NCBI RefSeq assembly: GCF_022549495.1 | Contig: NZ_JAKZGD010000003.1 | Coordinates: 186,001-250,000, forward strand | From: Acinetobacter sp. ANC 4805 | GTDB lineage: Bacteria; Pseudomonadota; Gammaproteobacteria; Pseudomonadales; Moraxellaceae | DNA length: 64,000 nt | Direction of reading: 5' to 3' | Shown: positions 17,373 through 28,392 of the stretch, piece after piece | How the letters are laid out: each line of letters starts with the position of its first letter | Position numbering within the stretch: the first letter of the stretch is position 1 | The notes under the pieces: model-generated | Databases searched by the model: none | Told to the model about the DNA's origin: nothing | What the model saw: the letters and a program-made list of their open reading frames with translations, nothing else | Translations under genes and position numbers: made by a program

Positions 17373-17492
17373 CCTCAGGTGAAAGTCCTCAAAAGTGATA
17401 CATATCGCAACAGTTTTTGTTTATAAAATAGGCTATGTTGAAGAGCTAAATATATGACTATTGATAACAAATTTCTGTTTTGAGGATTTCCC

Positions 17493-18077
17493 ATGCCTTT
17501 TATTAAAAATTTCCCAAAAGCGAGTTGGCGCCTTGCAAAGATTGCGATTGGTGGGGCTGTCCTAACTGGGGTGGCTGTTGGAACCATTGCTTATGCACAA
17601 GCAAAACCGTTACCGACAGTAGATAAAGTCGAACTCGATAAGTATTTGGGTGTTTGGTATGAGGTTGCACGTAAACCGATGTTTTTTGAACGTAAATGTG
17701 CCTATAACGTTACAGCTACTTATACTTTAAATGAAAATGGCAATGTTGTTGTTGATAATAAATGTTATGACAGCGAAGGAAATTTACAACAAAGTTTAGG
17801 TGAAGCATTTGTTGAAAATACACCATTTAATACTAAGCTTCGTGTTAGTTTTTTACCAGAAGGCGTGCGTTGGATTCCTGTGGCAAGAGGCGATTATTGG
17901 ATATTAAAGTTAGACAATGATTATCAAACCGTGCTTGTGGGTGAACCACGCCGTAAATATTTATGGGTGTTGTCACGTACACCTCAGCCGAAAAAAGAAA
18001 TTATTCATGAATATCTAAATTATGCCAAATCATTAGGCTATGATATCCGTGATGTGATTTACCCTGAACATCGTTAA
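17493..18077 (+). CDS. Bacterial lipocalin (Blc-like)
   Basis: A 194-residue lipocalin, a beta-barrel that binds small hydrophobic ligands such as fatty acids or lysophospholipids. The family motif YLGVWYEVARKPMFFE near residues 50-65 and the DYWILKLDNDYQTVLVGEPRRKYLWVLSRTP region are clear. The N-terminus is a signal or anchor segment (residues about 14-34) ending AYAQA. There is no lipobox cysteine, so unlike E. coli Blc it should be soluble in the periplasm or held by an uncleaved anchor. It is followed by its own terminator and appears to be monocistronic. Confidence 0.9.
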   Translation: MPFIKNFPKASWRLAKIAIGGAVLTGVAVGTIAYAQAKPLPTVDKVELDKYLGVWYEVARKPMFFERKCAYNVTATYTLNENGNVVVDNKCYDSEGNLQQSLGEAFVENTPFNTKLRVSFLPEGVRWIPVARGDYWILKLDNDYQTVLVGEPRRKYLWVLSRTPQPKKEIIHEYLNYAKSLGYDIRDVIYPEHR

Positions 18078-18095
18078 ATCAGTTATACTTGTTGG

Positions 18096-18119
18096 AAACC
18101 ATGCATGCATGGTTTTTTT
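18096..18119 (+). terminator. Terminator after the lipocalin gene
   Basis: AAACCATG and CATGGTTT surround CATG, followed by a run of T. Confidence 0.85.
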
Positions 18120-18182
18120 ATTTTTATATAGTGGATAATTCACGTTTTTGTGAACATAATCTTCCAACTACAAAGGTTTAAA

Positions 18183-19133
18183 ATGTTTAAAGGCATTGCT
18201 TATTCAGTTCTAGCATCGGTGACGTTTGGTGTTTTGTATTTTTATACGCAACTGCTTGGCGCATTGGATAGTGAACAAACTTTTGGTTGGCGTATTATTG
18301 CGACTTTGCCATTTTTAACGCTGTTTATGTGGTTTAGTGGCGATTTGATTCATATCAAAACCATATTGAAGCGAATTTTAGCTAAACCAAGTTTATTACT
18401 ACTTTTAATGACAACTTCGCTGCTGACCTCAGCGCAATTATGGTTGTTTTTATGGGGACCTATGCATGGTCGTGGGTTACAAGTCTCTTTGGGATATTTC
18501 CTGTTGCCTTTGGTTCTTGTGCTTGCTGGAAGCTTTTTATATGGTGAGAAATTATCCAGGTTACAGTATCTCGCAGTATTTCTGGCAGTATTTGGTGTTG
18601 GACATGAGATTTGGCGTTTAGGGACAATCGCATGGGAGACGGCTTTTGTCGCTTTAGGCTATGCAGCTTATTTCATTCTTCGTAAAAAAATTCAAACTGA
18701 TCACTTAGGTGGTTTTTGGTGGGATTTATTTCTGATCCTACCAATTGCGATTTTCTTCACTCAAACGGGGGATACACCCTATTTAAAGTTTGTAGAGCAT
18801 CCAAGTTTAGGACTGGTCGTTTTGGGTCTTGGCTTATTCAGTGCAATTGGTTTGGGAAGTTATATTTTAGCGAGTCGCTATTTACCGCTGATTATTTTTG
18901 GCTTATTGGGCTATTTAGAACCTGTTTTATTGGCATTGGCCTCATTGGTGCTCGGCGAAAAAATTGGTGAAGGTGAATGGTTGACCTATATTCCTATTTG
19001 GTTGGCAGTATTGGTGTTGGTGATAGAAGGAGCATTACACCTCTTAAAACAAAGACAACGAAAACAACAGTTGGAGTTGAATATCAAACAGTATTCCAAA
19101 CGTTTAGGTGATGATGAAGAGATTGGGCGCTGA
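18183..19133 (+). CDS. rarD: EamA/RarD-type permease
   Basis: Inner-membrane carrier of the drug/metabolite transporter superfamily, RarD subgroup; substrate unknown. I use the ATG at 18183 (316 residues) because AAAGG lies seven bases upstream and the protein then starts MFKGIAYSVLASVTFG, directly with the first membrane segment. A GTG at 18150 would add eleven residues. About ten hydrophobic segments form the two EamA repeats. The tail (LLKQRQRKQQLELNIKQYSKRLGDDEE) is charged and cytoplasmic. The gene is convergent with a small membrane-protein gene. Confidence 0.88.
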   Translation: MFKGIAYSVLASVTFGVLYFYTQLLGALDSEQTFGWRIIATLPFLTLFMWFSGDLIHIKTILKRILAKPSLLLLLMTTSLLTSAQLWLFLWGPMHGRGLQVSLGYFLLPLVLVLAGSFLYGEKLSRLQYLAVFLAVFGVGHEIWRLGTIAWETAFVALGYAAYFILRKKIQTDHLGGFWWDLFLILPIAIFFTQTGDTPYLKFVEHPSLGLVVLGLGLFSAIGLGSYILASRYLPLIIFGLLGYLEPVLLALASLVLGEKIGEGEWLTYIPIWLAVLVLVIEGALHLLKQRQRKQQLELNIKQYSKRLGDDEEIGR

Positions 19134-19135
19134 AT

Positions 19136-19156
19136 AAACCAGTTAAACTGGTTTTT
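19136..19156. terminator. Short bidirectional terminator between rarD and the 19143-19397 gene
   Basis: AAACCAGT and ACTGGTTT pair around TAA, followed by T residues. The hairpin overlaps the stop codon of the minus-strand gene. Confidence 0.65.
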
Positions 19157-19397
19157 CTTGCTTTAATTTTGAATATAAATAATAGCTTAAGTTTATGAGT
19201 AGAAACATTAAGATATGACCATATTCTTTAGGTAGGCAACCGACTTCACCATTACAATTGAAGAATGGTTCTCTAAGCCAAGAAATAGGGAAATAGACGA
19301 TATTTGTCAGAACTAGTCCGATCATTCCAATAAAACCCATCGATACTTCGCAAGCAAGGGGGATGCTGATCAGTAATAACCATAATTTAAAATTCAT
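19143..19397 (-). CDS. Small membrane protein of unknown function, 84 residues
   Basis: I do not recognise this protein. It has an N-terminal hydrophobic stretch (about residues 4-35), a short loop with two cysteines (FFNCNGEVGCLPKEYGH) that could form a periplasmic disulfide, and a second membrane segment (about 60-77). It ends with the basic tail KLKQEKPV. No ribosome site is obvious before the ATG. Composition and hydrophobic pattern support a real gene, but its size keeps confidence moderate. Confidence 0.55.
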   Translation of the reverse strand: MNFKLWLLLISIPLACEVSMGFIGMIGLVLTNIVYFPISWLREPFFNCNGEVGCLPKEYGHILMFLLINLSYYLYSKLKQEKPV

Positions 19398-19806
19398 TTT
19401 AGTTGTTTATGTGCTGTAGATAATTAGAGATCATTTTAAATACTTTATTCTTTTTATTTCATATTTTTACATTAATTTATACGATTTCTCTCGTTAAATG
19501 CTTTGTCATGTATCGCTTCCGTTTTTGCTTATTTTTAGCATACTGTTTGGATCAAACAACGATAGCGTTAAGTTATCAGTAAAACTGTTATTAAAGTTAA
19601 ACAAACAGCATGTATTTAGATGATTGCAAAAGGGTTTCCCTAAAATCACAAAAATAATTATAGGTATTTTATGAATTTATAGTCAATTAGGACAAAATCT
19701 TAGCCCAATTAACAGCTTTTGATTCAATCTTGATGATAATTCCATTACAATTATGGCGTTTTAAAAATTCACGCCCAGTATAGATATTAAATTAGAGGAC
19801 GTAACT
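19398..19806. other. 409-base AT-rich intergenic region upstream of gap
   Basis: No open frame or RNA gene is recognised here. It must hold the promoters for the divergent small membrane-protein gene and gap, but I could not settle on one promoter. The ribosome site GAGGAC lies before the gap GTG start. Confidence 0.5.
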
Positions 19807-21264
19807 GTGAGCAAAGACACTATTGTTGCCCTACACGCAGAACATCAAGGCCGTTGGAAAAACCGTGAAGAAATCGCGGAACGCATGATTGCTTTGATTG
19901 GTCAATTATACCGTGAGAAAAATATTGTTGTTTCTGTTTACGGTCGTTCTTTAATAAACCGTTCAGTGATTCAAATTTTAAAATCACATCGCCGTACACG
20001 TATGCTTGATGTAGAACTTTCAGTTGTTCATACCTTCCCAATTTTGGAAGCGTTAATGAAAATTGAAAACATTGGTTCTGCTGAAGTTGATATCGGTAAA
20101 CTTGCTGTTGAATATAAAAACCAAGGTGGTGATGTAGACGCTTTTGTTGCAAAAGCAGTTGAATCAATTGAAGGTAAAGCTAAAGCAGAACAGCCTAAAG
20201 ATGTCGTTCTTTACGGTTTTGGTCGTATCGGTCGTATCTTAGCGCGCTTAATCATCAGCCAATCTGGTTTAGGTCGTGGTTTAAGCCTTAAAGCGATTGT
20301 AGTTCGTAAATCATCTGACGGTGACTTGGCAAAACGTGCTTCATTATTACGTCGTGACTCTATTCACGGTACTTTTGATGGTACGATTTCTGTTGATGAA
20401 GAAAATGAAGCAATCATTGCAAATGGTCAATTCATTAAAGTGATCTACGCTTCAAGCCCAAGCGAAGTGGATTACACTGCTTACGGTATTGAAAATGCGC
20501 TTTTGATCGACAATACCGGTAAATGGCGTGATGCTGAAGGTCTAAGCCAACACTTGAAATGTGCAGGTATTGCACGTGTAGTATTGACTGCACCAAGTAA
20601 AGGCGAGATGAAAAACGTTGTATTTGGCGTAAACAACTCAGACATCTTAGATGAAGACAAAATCATCTCTGCTGCAAGCTGTACGACCAATGCAATTACA
20701 CCTGTATTAAAAGTTTTAGATGACAAGTACAAAGTATTAAATGGTCATGTTGAAACAGTCCACTCATTCACTAATGACCAAAACTTAATTGATAACTACC
20801 ACAAGGCTGACCGTCGTGGTCGTGCTGCGACATTAAACATGGTTATCACTGAAACAGGTGCGGCTAAAGCGGTTGCGAAAGCATTACCAGGTCTTAAAGG
20901 TAAGTTAACAGGTAACTCTGTACGTGTTCCTACACCAAACGTTTCACTTGCAATCTTGAACTTAAACTTAGAGAAAGAAGTTGATCGTGAAGAAGTGAAC
21001 GAATACATTCGTCAAATCTCGATTAATTCTAGCCTACAAGGTCAAATTGGTTATACAAACTCTACTGAAGTTGTATCAAGTGACTTTATTGGTTCACGTA
21101 CTGCAGGCGTGTTTGATGCGCAAGCAACAATCACTTCTGGTACACGTTTAACAGCATATGTTTGGTACGATAACGAAGTTGGTTATAGCTGCCAAGTATT
21201 ACGTATTGCTGAACAAATGTGCGGCGTAAGCTATACAAAAATTCCAGCTGAAACAAATGCGTAA
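19807..21264 (+). CDS. Glyceraldehyde-3-phosphate dehydrogenase, long (GapB-like) form
   Basis: NAD(P)-dependent interconversion of glyceraldehyde 3-phosphate and 1,3-bisphosphoglycerate. It has 485 residues, about 150 more than classical GapA. The extra part is an N-terminal helical region (to about residue 125). The Rossmann motif then appears as VLYGFGRIGRILAR, and the catalytic motif SCTTNAITPV contains Cys292. WYDNEVGYSCQ near the end matches the family. Such long forms occur in Pseudomonas and Acinetobacter and are usually linked to gluconeogenic growth, which suits a genus that does not use the standard glycolytic pathway. The start is GTG. A terminator follows. Confidence 0.93.
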   Translation: MSKDTIVALHAEHQGRWKNREEIAERMIALIGQLYREKNIVVSVYGRSLINRSVIQILKSHRRTRMLDVELSVVHTFPILEALMKIENIGSAEVDIGKLAVEYKNQGGDVDAFVAKAVESIEGKAKAEQPKDVVLYGFGRIGRILARLIISQSGLGRGLSLKAIVVRKSSDGDLAKRASLLRRDSIHGTFDGTISVDEENEAIIANGQFIKVIYASSPSEVDYTAYGIENALLIDNTGKWRDAEGLSQHLKCAGIARVVLTAPSKGEMKNVVFGVNNSDILDEDKIISAASCTTNAITPVLKVLDDKYKVLNGHVETVHSFTNDQNLIDNYHKADRRGRAATLNMVITETGAAKAVAKALPGLKGKLTGNSVRVPTPNVSLAILNLNLEKEVDREEVNEYIRQISINSSLQGQIGYTNSTEVVSSDFIGSRTAGVFDAQATITSGTRLTAYVWYDNEVGYSCQVLRIAEQMCGVSYTKIPAETNA

Positions 21265-21280
21265 TTTGTAAAAGCGGTAA

Positions 21281-21307
21281 AAAGGGGCTTACATTAAGCT
21301 CCTTTTT
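21281..21307 (+). terminator. Terminator after gap
   Basis: AAAGGGGCTTA pairs with TAAGCTCCTTT around CAT with one mismatch, and TTT follows. Confidence 0.82.
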
Positions 21308-21388
21308 TATGCTTATTTGAATCTAAGTGATTGTGTTTTAATTTACCGTATGTTTAATTGTGTTTCTAATAAATAAAAGTGCTTCATA

Positions 21389-21856
21389 ATGAAAAAATAT
21401 ATATTTGCTATTTTAGCAATAAGCTTTGCCATGCATGTACAGGCAAATCCTCAAACTTTTGATTTAACGCCAGTTTTACAAGATCGTTATGAAAAAGATT
21501 GTGCAGTGCGTCATGATTATGACTTATATAAATTTCCTGATATTTCTAAAAAACTACAAGCCTATGTGGTCAGTCATGAACTGGAAGAAGAGCCCGCTGT
21601 AGTCAGTAATATATTTACATTGAAGAATGTAGAATATCGTGGGATACCTGTCAGTAAGATTGAGTTTTCTTATGGAAATATGGCTAAGCAAATGAATCAA
21701 GCTTTATATTTCGATCTTTCAACCGCAAAAGCGAAGCAGAATTTTAGTAAAATTCAATTTAAGCGTAAGCAAACTAAAGCAGATGCCAGTCTGGATATAG
21801 CGAAAGAAGGAAGCACAACGTCTGTATATTGCTCTTGGACAGATCAAAAATTCTAA
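21389..21856 (+). CDS. Secreted hypothetical protein, 155 residues
   Basis: I do not recognise this protein. It has a clear Sec signal peptide (MKKYIFAILAISFAMHVQA, cleavage after residue 19). The mature domain is about 136 residues with two cysteines (Cys38 and one at YCSWTDQKF near the C-terminus) that may form a disulfide in the periplasm. It shows an alternating strand pattern and no catalytic motif. It stands alone between gap and obgE. Confidence 0.72.
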   Translation: MKKYIFAILAISFAMHVQANPQTFDLTPVLQDRYEKDCAVRHDYDLYKFPDISKKLQAYVVSHELEEEPAVVSNIFTLKNVEYRGIPVSKIEFSYGNMAKQMNQALYFDLSTAKAKQNFSKIQFKRKQTKADASLDIAKEGSTTSVYCSWTDQKF

Positions 21857-23510
<1,654 letters not shown>

Positions 23511-23525
23511 TGAACCGAGGAAAAA

Positions 23526-24659
23526 ATGATAGAAGTGGTCGATGGGCAACGTCAGCTCAATGCGTGTAAACGAATCGTTGTTAAAATCGGATCATCTTTA
23601 CTGACTGCAAATGGGCAAGGTTTAGATTTAAATGCAATTTCGCATTGGGCGAAACAAATTGCAGATCTACACAATGCTGGACATGAGATTATTCTGGTGT
23701 CTTCAGGTGCAGTTGCAGAAGGGATGGTACGCATGAAACTTGCGAGTCGACCCACTGATTTACCCAGTTTGCAAGCTTGTGCAGCTATTGGTCAAATGGG
23801 TTTGATTCATACATGGTCGAGTGTATTAGATCAGCATGGTATTCAAACAGCACAAGTCTTACTGACACATGACGATCTTGCAGATCGTCGTCGTTATCTC
23901 AACTCTTGTGATGCTTTGCAGAACTTGATTGATTGGCGTGTGATTCCTGTTATTAATGAAAATGATACAGTCTCGACCGATGAAATCCGTTTTGGTGATA
24001 ATGACACTTTAGCTGCAATGGTAGCGGGACAGGTTCAAGCTGAGTTACTGATCATTTTGACGGATCAACAGGGGATGTTTGATTCAGATCCACGCAGTAA
24101 TCCGAATGCCAAGCTATTTTCTTCAGTTCGTGCCTTAGATGACACGTTATTTGAAATGGCGGGCGGCGGTGGAGTCTTAGGTCGTGGTGGTATGGTGACT
24201 AAGGTTCGTGCTGCACGTCTTGCGGCTAAATCTGGTTGTCCAACCTTAATCGCGAGTGGTGAAAGTGACCATGTTTTGGCTCGTTTAATGGCGGGTGAAA
24301 TGTTGGGTACTTTATTCACAACTGATAATGATCGTATGACAGCACATCAGCAATGGTTGGCAGCTCATTTGCAAACAGCAGGTCGTTTAGTGATTGATGA
24401 TGGTGCTGTTGAAGCGATTAAACTTAAGCATCGTAGCTTATTACCTGTTGGTGTAAAAGCGATTGAAGGGCATTTTGATCGTGGTGACGTAGTTGAATGT
24501 GTTGATAAAACAGGTGCTCGTATTGCTGTAGGGCGTGTGAACTTTAGTTCTCGTTCGGCAGAAATGGTTAAAGGCTTACCTTCTGAAAAGGTTTACCAAG
24601 TTTTAGGTGAAGCACGTTCTTTAGAAATGATTCACCGTGACCACATGGCAATTTACTAA
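23526..24659 (+). CDS. proB: Glutamate 5-kinase
   Basis: First enzyme of proline synthesis: phosphorylates L-glutamate to glutamyl 5-phosphate. It has 377 residues. The amino-acid-kinase domain begins [12 protein letters not shown] and includes [30 protein letters not shown] and [20 protein letters not shown]-terminal PUA domain covers about residues 280-365. The gene is 15 bases after obgE, the frequent obgE-proB pairing, and ends at a strong terminator. ProA is not in the window. Proline feedback inhibition is known for the family; the PUA domain is present here. Confidence 0.96.
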   Translation: MIEVVDGQRQLNACKRIVVKIGSSLLTANGQGLDLNAISHWAKQIADLHNAGHEIILVSSGAVAEGMVRMKLASRPTDLPSLQACAAIGQMGLIHTWSSVLDQHGIQTAQVLLTHDDLADRRRYLNSCDALQNLIDWRVIPVINENDTVSTDEIRFGDNDTLAAMVAGQVQAELLIILTDQQGMFDSDPRSNPNAKLFSSVRALDDTLFEMAGGGGVLGRGGMVTKVRAARLAAKSGCPTLIASGESDHVLARLMAGEMLGTLFTTDNDRMTAHQQWLAAHLQTAGRLVIDDGAVEAIKLKHRSLLPVGVKAIEGHFDRGDVVECVDKTGARIAVGRVNFSSRSAEMVKGLPSEKVYQVLGEARSLEMIHRDHMAIY

Positions 24660-24686
24660 ATATATTTTTCAGTTCCTGGATACTAT

Positions 24687-24712
24687 AAAAGCTCGCTTCG
24701 GCGAGCTTTTTT
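24687..24712 (+). terminator. Terminator after obgE-proB
   Basis: AAAAGCTCGC and GCGAGCTTTT around a TTCG tetraloop, followed by T residues. Confidence 0.93.
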
Positions 24713-24795
24713 ATGTTTTTGATTCAATTAAAAGTCATGTGCTTTTTATTAAAAAATTACTGTAAACTAATCGCGATGTTTTTAGTGAGCCGAGC

Positions 24796-25287
24796 ATGCG
24801 AAATTTACGACCAAACAGAATAAAAGGGGAAGAGATTCCTATTGAATTAAAAAAATGGTTGTATGCATCTGGTTCGCTGACACAGCAATTGACTGATCTA
24901 GGCAGTGGTGAATTTCATGTTGAACGTATTAAAGAGCACTACCAACGTTTAACTTTCACTGATAGTAAATGGATGAACATGCCAACACATCATATTGCAT
25001 GGGTGCGAGAAACCAATCTTTATGGTAGTGAAACACAGGCATGGGTCAAAGCGAAAAGTATTTTTCCTATTCTAAGTTTGCAGAAAAAAGCACGATTATT
25101 TCGTCATATTCGTAATAAGCCAATCGGTTGGTTTTTGTTTCAACGGACTAATCCTGCTTGTGAGCGACGTGTGATTTATCTTGAAGAAGGTTGGACGAGG
25201 CAGAGTTGCTATACTTGGCATGGTTGTAAATTTATTGTGCAAGAGACCTTCTTGCCTGCATTTGAACAGTTTATTCGACAGCATTGA
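24796..25287 (+). CDS. ubiC: Chorismate lyase UbiC
   Basis: Converts chorismate to 4-hydroxybenzoate and pyruvate, the entry step of ubiquinone synthesis. It has 163 residues. The pattern fits UbiC: LKKWLYASGSLTQQL at the N-terminus, the central WVRETNLYG (active-site arginine and glutamate region) and the C-terminal ETFLPAF. The ATG at 24796 follows GTGAGCCGAGC, a weak ribosome site. It is followed after 15 bases by ubiA, whose product uses 4-hydroxybenzoate, so function and context agree. Confidence 0.92.
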   Translation: MRNLRPNRIKGEEIPIELKKWLYASGSLTQQLTDLGSGEFHVERIKEHYQRLTFTDSKWMNMPTHHIAWVRETNLYGSETQAWVKAKSIFPILSLQKKARLFRHIRNKPIGWFLFQRTNPACERRVIYLEEGWTRQSCYTWHGCKFIVQETFLPAFEQFIRQH

Positions 25288-25302
25288 CTCTAAGGATTCA
25301 TC

Positions 25303-26184
25303 ATGGAAACAGTGCAACACACAACATGGCGACAACGTTTAGAAGCCTATTATTATCTTTGCCGTTTTGATAAGCCGATTGGTACAGAACTGGTATTCTG
25401 GCCAACAATGTGGGCATTATGGATTGCATCAAAAGGCATACCAAATTTTAAGATTCTGTTTATTATGATTCTTGGTGTCATTTTTATGCGCGCAGCAGGT
25501 TGTGCGATTAATGATTTTGCGGATCGTAAGGTTGATGCGCATGTAGAGCGTACCAAGACACGTCCTTTAGCGACTGGAATAATCAGAGCAAGAGAGGCTA
25601 TTTTTGTTTTCTTAGGTTTAGTCGTTGCAAGTGCAAGTCTATTATTTTTTCTACCGATTGAAACTTTTTATTGGTCATTTGGGGCATTATTTTTAGCGTT
25701 TATTTATCCTTTTATGAAACGCTATACTCATTTGCCTCAAGTCTTTTTAGGTGCAGCTTTTTCTTGGTCAATTCCAATGGCATATACGGCAGTTGGGCAA
25801 ACACCTGATGTCACTTGCTGGCTTCTATATTTTGGAAATCTAGCATGGACAGTGGCATATGATACGCAATATGCAATGACTGACCGTGAATATGATTTGA
25901 AAATTGGTGTGAAATCTACTGCAATTTTATTTGGTCGTTATGATATACAAATTGTGGGATTATTGCAGGCGCTAAGTTTGGTATTGATTGGTGGGGCTTT
26001 ATATCTAGAGAGTCTGTTATTTCCCTTCGGATTAATTACACTGGTTATTGTTGCAATTGATTTTGTTTATCAAGCTGCTAAAACCAAAGATCGTGATCCG
26101 CAAATCTGTTTTTGGGCATTTCGTCACAATAGATGGATTGGAATGATAATTTTTGTTGGAATCTTTTTGGAATTAATGCTTTAA
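25303..26184 (+). CDS. ubiA: 4-Hydroxybenzoate polyprenyltransferase UbiA
   Basis: Inner-membrane prenyltransferase that attaches the polyprenyl tail to 4-hydroxybenzoate, the second committed step of ubiquinone synthesis. It has 293 residues and about eight or nine membrane segments. The two aspartate-rich motifs are present: NDFADRKVDAHVERTKTRPL in the first half and YDTQYAMTDREYDLKIGVKSTA in the second. It lies directly after ubiC and is followed by a terminator. Confidence 0.95.
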   Translation: METVQHTTWRQRLEAYYYLCRFDKPIGTELVFWPTMWALWIASKGIPNFKILFIMILGVIFMRAAGCAINDFADRKVDAHVERTKTRPLATGIIRAREAIFVFLGLVVASASLLFFLPIETFYWSFGALFLAFIYPFMKRYTHLPQVFLGAAFSWSIPMAYTAVGQTPDVTCWLLYFGNLAWTVAYDTQYAMTDREYDLKIGVKSTAILFGRYDIQIVGLLQALSLVLIGGALYLESLLFPFGLITLVIVAIDFVYQAAKTKDRDPQICFWAFRHNRWIGMIIFVGIFLELML

Positions 26185-26200
26185 TATTACCAATTAGTTT

Positions 26201-26229
26201 AAAAGTGTCCTATACAGGGCACTTTTTTT
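26201..26229 (+). terminator. Terminator after ubiC-ubiA
   Basis: AAAAGTGTCC pairs with GGGCACTTTT through one G-T pair, and a T-run follows. Confidence 0.82.
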
Positions 26230-26294
26230 ATGCCTTAATAAGATGGCATGTGGTTTTATGCACAAAAATAAGACAAAGACGAAAGGGATATTTT

Positions 26295-27584
26295 ATGAAA
26301 CGGTCAAAAATTGCTTTGGCAATCACGTTCTCAATTTCTGCACTATTCTTAACAGCATGTAATGATAGTAATGATAGCTATTCTGGCATTAATCCAGATA
26401 AAACTTACCTCTCAGAAAGTAATTATTCTAAAGATACTTTGGATGAGGCTTCTTCAATAAAAGTGATGACCTATAAAATGGTCAATGTTCAGGGACGCAG
26501 TGCTAAAACTTCTGCAATAGTTCTATTTCCAAAAGTAGCTCAGCCTAAAGATGGGTATCGAGTCGTTGTTTGGGAGCATGGGACATTAGGCGTTGGAGAT
26601 ACTTGTGCACCTACAAATAATATTTTAGGGTCAAGATTTAAGGATCCATTGGCGAAAAGTTTGTTGGCAGAGGGATATGTGATTATTGCACCTGATTATG
26701 AAGGATTGGGAGAAGCAGGAATACATCCTTATTTACATCTAAAAAGCGAAGCTGATTCGGCAATAGCTGCGGTAAAGGCAGCTAAAGAGCGCTACGGTAG
26801 TCAGTTGAATGGTTCGTGGATGTCAGTAGGTCAATCTCAGGGAGGGCAAGCATCTTTGGGAACTGCTGAATATGCGAATGCTGACCTGAATTATAAGGGT
26901 GCTGTCGCTGGAGCGCCTGCATCTAGTTTGGATAAAATTATTTTTGAAGTTGCACCACCTGTATTAGCAGCAGCGGAAGAGAAAGAGCTTGCTGCAGGAT
27001 TAACCCCATTACAACGTGCGAATGGGTCTATTGGTGCATATGCGACTTTATTGACTTATGCATCATTTGCTGCGGTTGGGATTAAAGCTGCTGATCCTAG
27101 ATTTGATTATAGAGAAATCTTTAAAGATGATCGTTCGCGGAATCTGGCGGCTTTGGCCGAAGGCACAACCGGAGAAAATGGATTGTGTTTGAGTAGTGTT
27201 GATCCAGTGAATCATCCAGAGGATAGTTTACATTATCGTTTTGTATCTGATATCGTAGACTTTTTAGTTAAAAACCCGACTAAAAAATTAGTCGACTATC
27301 CAGGTCTAGACCAAGAGAAGTTTACAGCGAGTAAGGCAGTACAGCAATTTTTGAAAGATAGTCAACCTGGAACGAAGAAAATTAATACACCTGTATTAAT
27401 TATTCAAGGAACCAAGGATATGAGTGTTCCATATACAGTTACTTATGAGATGTATCTTAAAATGAAAGCAGCGGGTACTGATGTGACATTACTATCAGTA
27501 GTCGATGCTTCTCATACAGAGGCTATCGTTAAGAAAAATGCAGAATTGGTCGCATTTATTAAAAAGTATATGGCTGCTCAATAA
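26295..27584 (+). CDS. Lipase/esterase-like alpha/beta-hydrolase lipoprotein
   Basis: A 429-residue secreted hydrolase. The start is the ATG at 26295; a longer in-frame opening back to 26133 crosses the ubiA terminator and has no signal sequence. The signal peptide ends in a lipobox (LTAC, Cys22). The nucleophile elbow is GQSQGG with Ser181. A likely acid is in IQGTKDMSVP and the likely histidine in VVDASHTEAIV. EHGTLGVGDTCAP and YVIIAPDYEGLGEAGIHPYL resemble the secretory-lipase group. The substrate is not known. The gene has its own terminator. Confidence 0.85.
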   Translation: MKRSKIALAITFSISALFLTACNDSNDSYSGINPDKTYLSESNYSKDTLDEASSIKVMTYKMVNVQGRSAKTSAIVLFPKVAQPKDGYRVVVWEHGTLGVGDTCAPTNNILGSRFKDPLAKSLLAEGYVIIAPDYEGLGEAGIHPYLHLKSEADSAIAAVKAAKERYGSQLNGSWMSVGQSQGGQASLGTAEYANADLNYKGAVAGAPASSLDKIIFEVAPPVLAAAEEKELAAGLTPLQRANGSIGAYATLLTYASFAAVGIKAADPRFDYREIFKDDRSRNLAALAEGTTGENGLCLSSVDPVNHPEDSLHYRFVSDIVDFLVKNPTKKLVDYPGLDQEKFTASKAVQQFLKDSQPGTKKINTPVLIIQGTKDMSVPYTVTYEMYLKMKAAGTDVTLLSVVDASHTEAIVKKNAELVAFIKKYMAAQ

Positions 27585-27602
27585 AGCATAATTAATATCA
27601 AG

Positions 27603-27629
27603 AGAGCCTCTTTGTAGAGGCTTTTTTTT
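27603..27629 (+). terminator. Terminator after the lipase-like gene
   Basis: GAGCCTCT and AGAGGCTTTTTTTT around TTGT. Confidence 0.9.
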
Positions 27630-27673
27630 GTTATATTGTCGCATTATTGATAGTTTCTGAGTTTGAATTACCG

Positions 27674-27880
27674 ATGAGTCAACAACCTGTTGAAAAGAAG
27701 CCAGTACCTTGGTTATTAATGAGTTTAGGGCTTTTGATTCCAATCTTTATTATAGGCATCGCATTTCTAGCAGCTAAAAGTGATGCAGAAACGAAGAAAA
27801 AATACGATCAGCAACATGCTGAGATTGCGAAGAAGTTTGAGCAGCAGAAAATTGCTGAACAAGCAGCAAAAGCTGAATAA
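27674..27880 (+). CDS. Small single-pass membrane protein, 68 residues
   Basis: A 68-residue protein. After a polar N-terminus (MSQQPVEKKPVPW) there is one membrane segment (about residues 14-33, LLMSLGLLIPIFIIGIAFLA) and then a lysine-, alanine- and glutamine-rich helix (DAETKKKYDQQHAEIAKKFEQQ) likely to form a coiled coil. I choose the ATG at 27674 over a TTG at 27647. Function unknown. It is convergent with the DUF2726 gene. Confidence 0.65.
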   Translation: MSQQPVEKKPVPWLLMSLGLLIPIFIIGIAFLAAKSDAETKKKYDQQHAEIAKKFEQQKIAEQAAKAE

Positions 27881-27895
27881 TTTAACGCTCGTTTT

Positions 27896-28336
27896 TTATC
27901 GGATATCCATCTGTAATTGTTTTATAGATGGAATCTGAGAGTAACGCTGCACTTGATATCCGGCTTCTTGCAGCATTCGATCTCGTTTTTTGTCTTCTAA
28001 CTCTTTGCCAAAATGACTGGGGTCATCGAGCTCAATAATGGCTAACACCTTCATTTCTTGGTCTAAGACTACAAAATCAGTAACTTTACGATTGAATTGA
28101 CTACGGATTTTGTAGTGATCGCTGGTAATCAGTGCACTGAAGGCGACTTGAGCAAGTATGTGATAATGTGGGAAAGCTTGTTGTAGCCTTGTGAACATTT
28201 TAGATTCAAAAGATGTAATGACGGGGCGAGCGAAAAACTTCTGTTGTGGGAGAAAAGAGCGTACGCAACTTATTAAGAGTAGTAAGGTGCTAACGATCCC
28301 GATAAGCAAGAAGATAAATGAATTGGATTCAAACAT
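27896..28336 (-). CDS. DUF2726 domain membrane protein
   Basis: A 146-residue protein with one N-terminal membrane segment (about residues 6-24). A DUF2726 domain follows: QQAFPHYHILAQVAFSALI, RSQFNRKVTDFVVLDQEMKVLAIIELDD and KKRDRMLQEAGYQVQRY. This domain has a restriction-endonuclease-like pattern (Asp in VTDFVV, Glu in IIELDD, K-x-x-D-x), but the function of such proteins is not known. The gene sits next to the tRNA-Asn cluster. Confidence 0.82.
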   Translation of the reverse strand: MFESNSFIFLLIGIVSTLLLLISCVRSFLPQQKFFARPVITSFESKMFTRLQQAFPHYHILAQVAFSALITSDHYKIRSQFNRKVTDFVVLDQEMKVLAIIELDDPSHFGKELEDKKRDRMLQEAGYQVQRYSQIPSIKQLQMDIR

Positions 28337-28356
28337 ATTTTTATCAAGGGGTGAAT

Positions 28357-28386
28357 AAAAAACCCACTCTAATTGAGTGGGTTTTT
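28357..28386 (-). terminator. Terminator after tRNA-Asn copy 2
   Basis: AAAAACCCACTC and GAGTGGGTTTTT around TAATT. The stem has T-runs on both strands. Confidence 0.88.
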
Positions 28387-28392
28387 AGAATT

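Noticed and set aside
26133-26294. N-terminal extension of the lipase-like gene
   Set aside because: It overlaps the end of ubiA and runs through that gene's terminator; the ATG at 26295 gives a proper lipoprotein signal.
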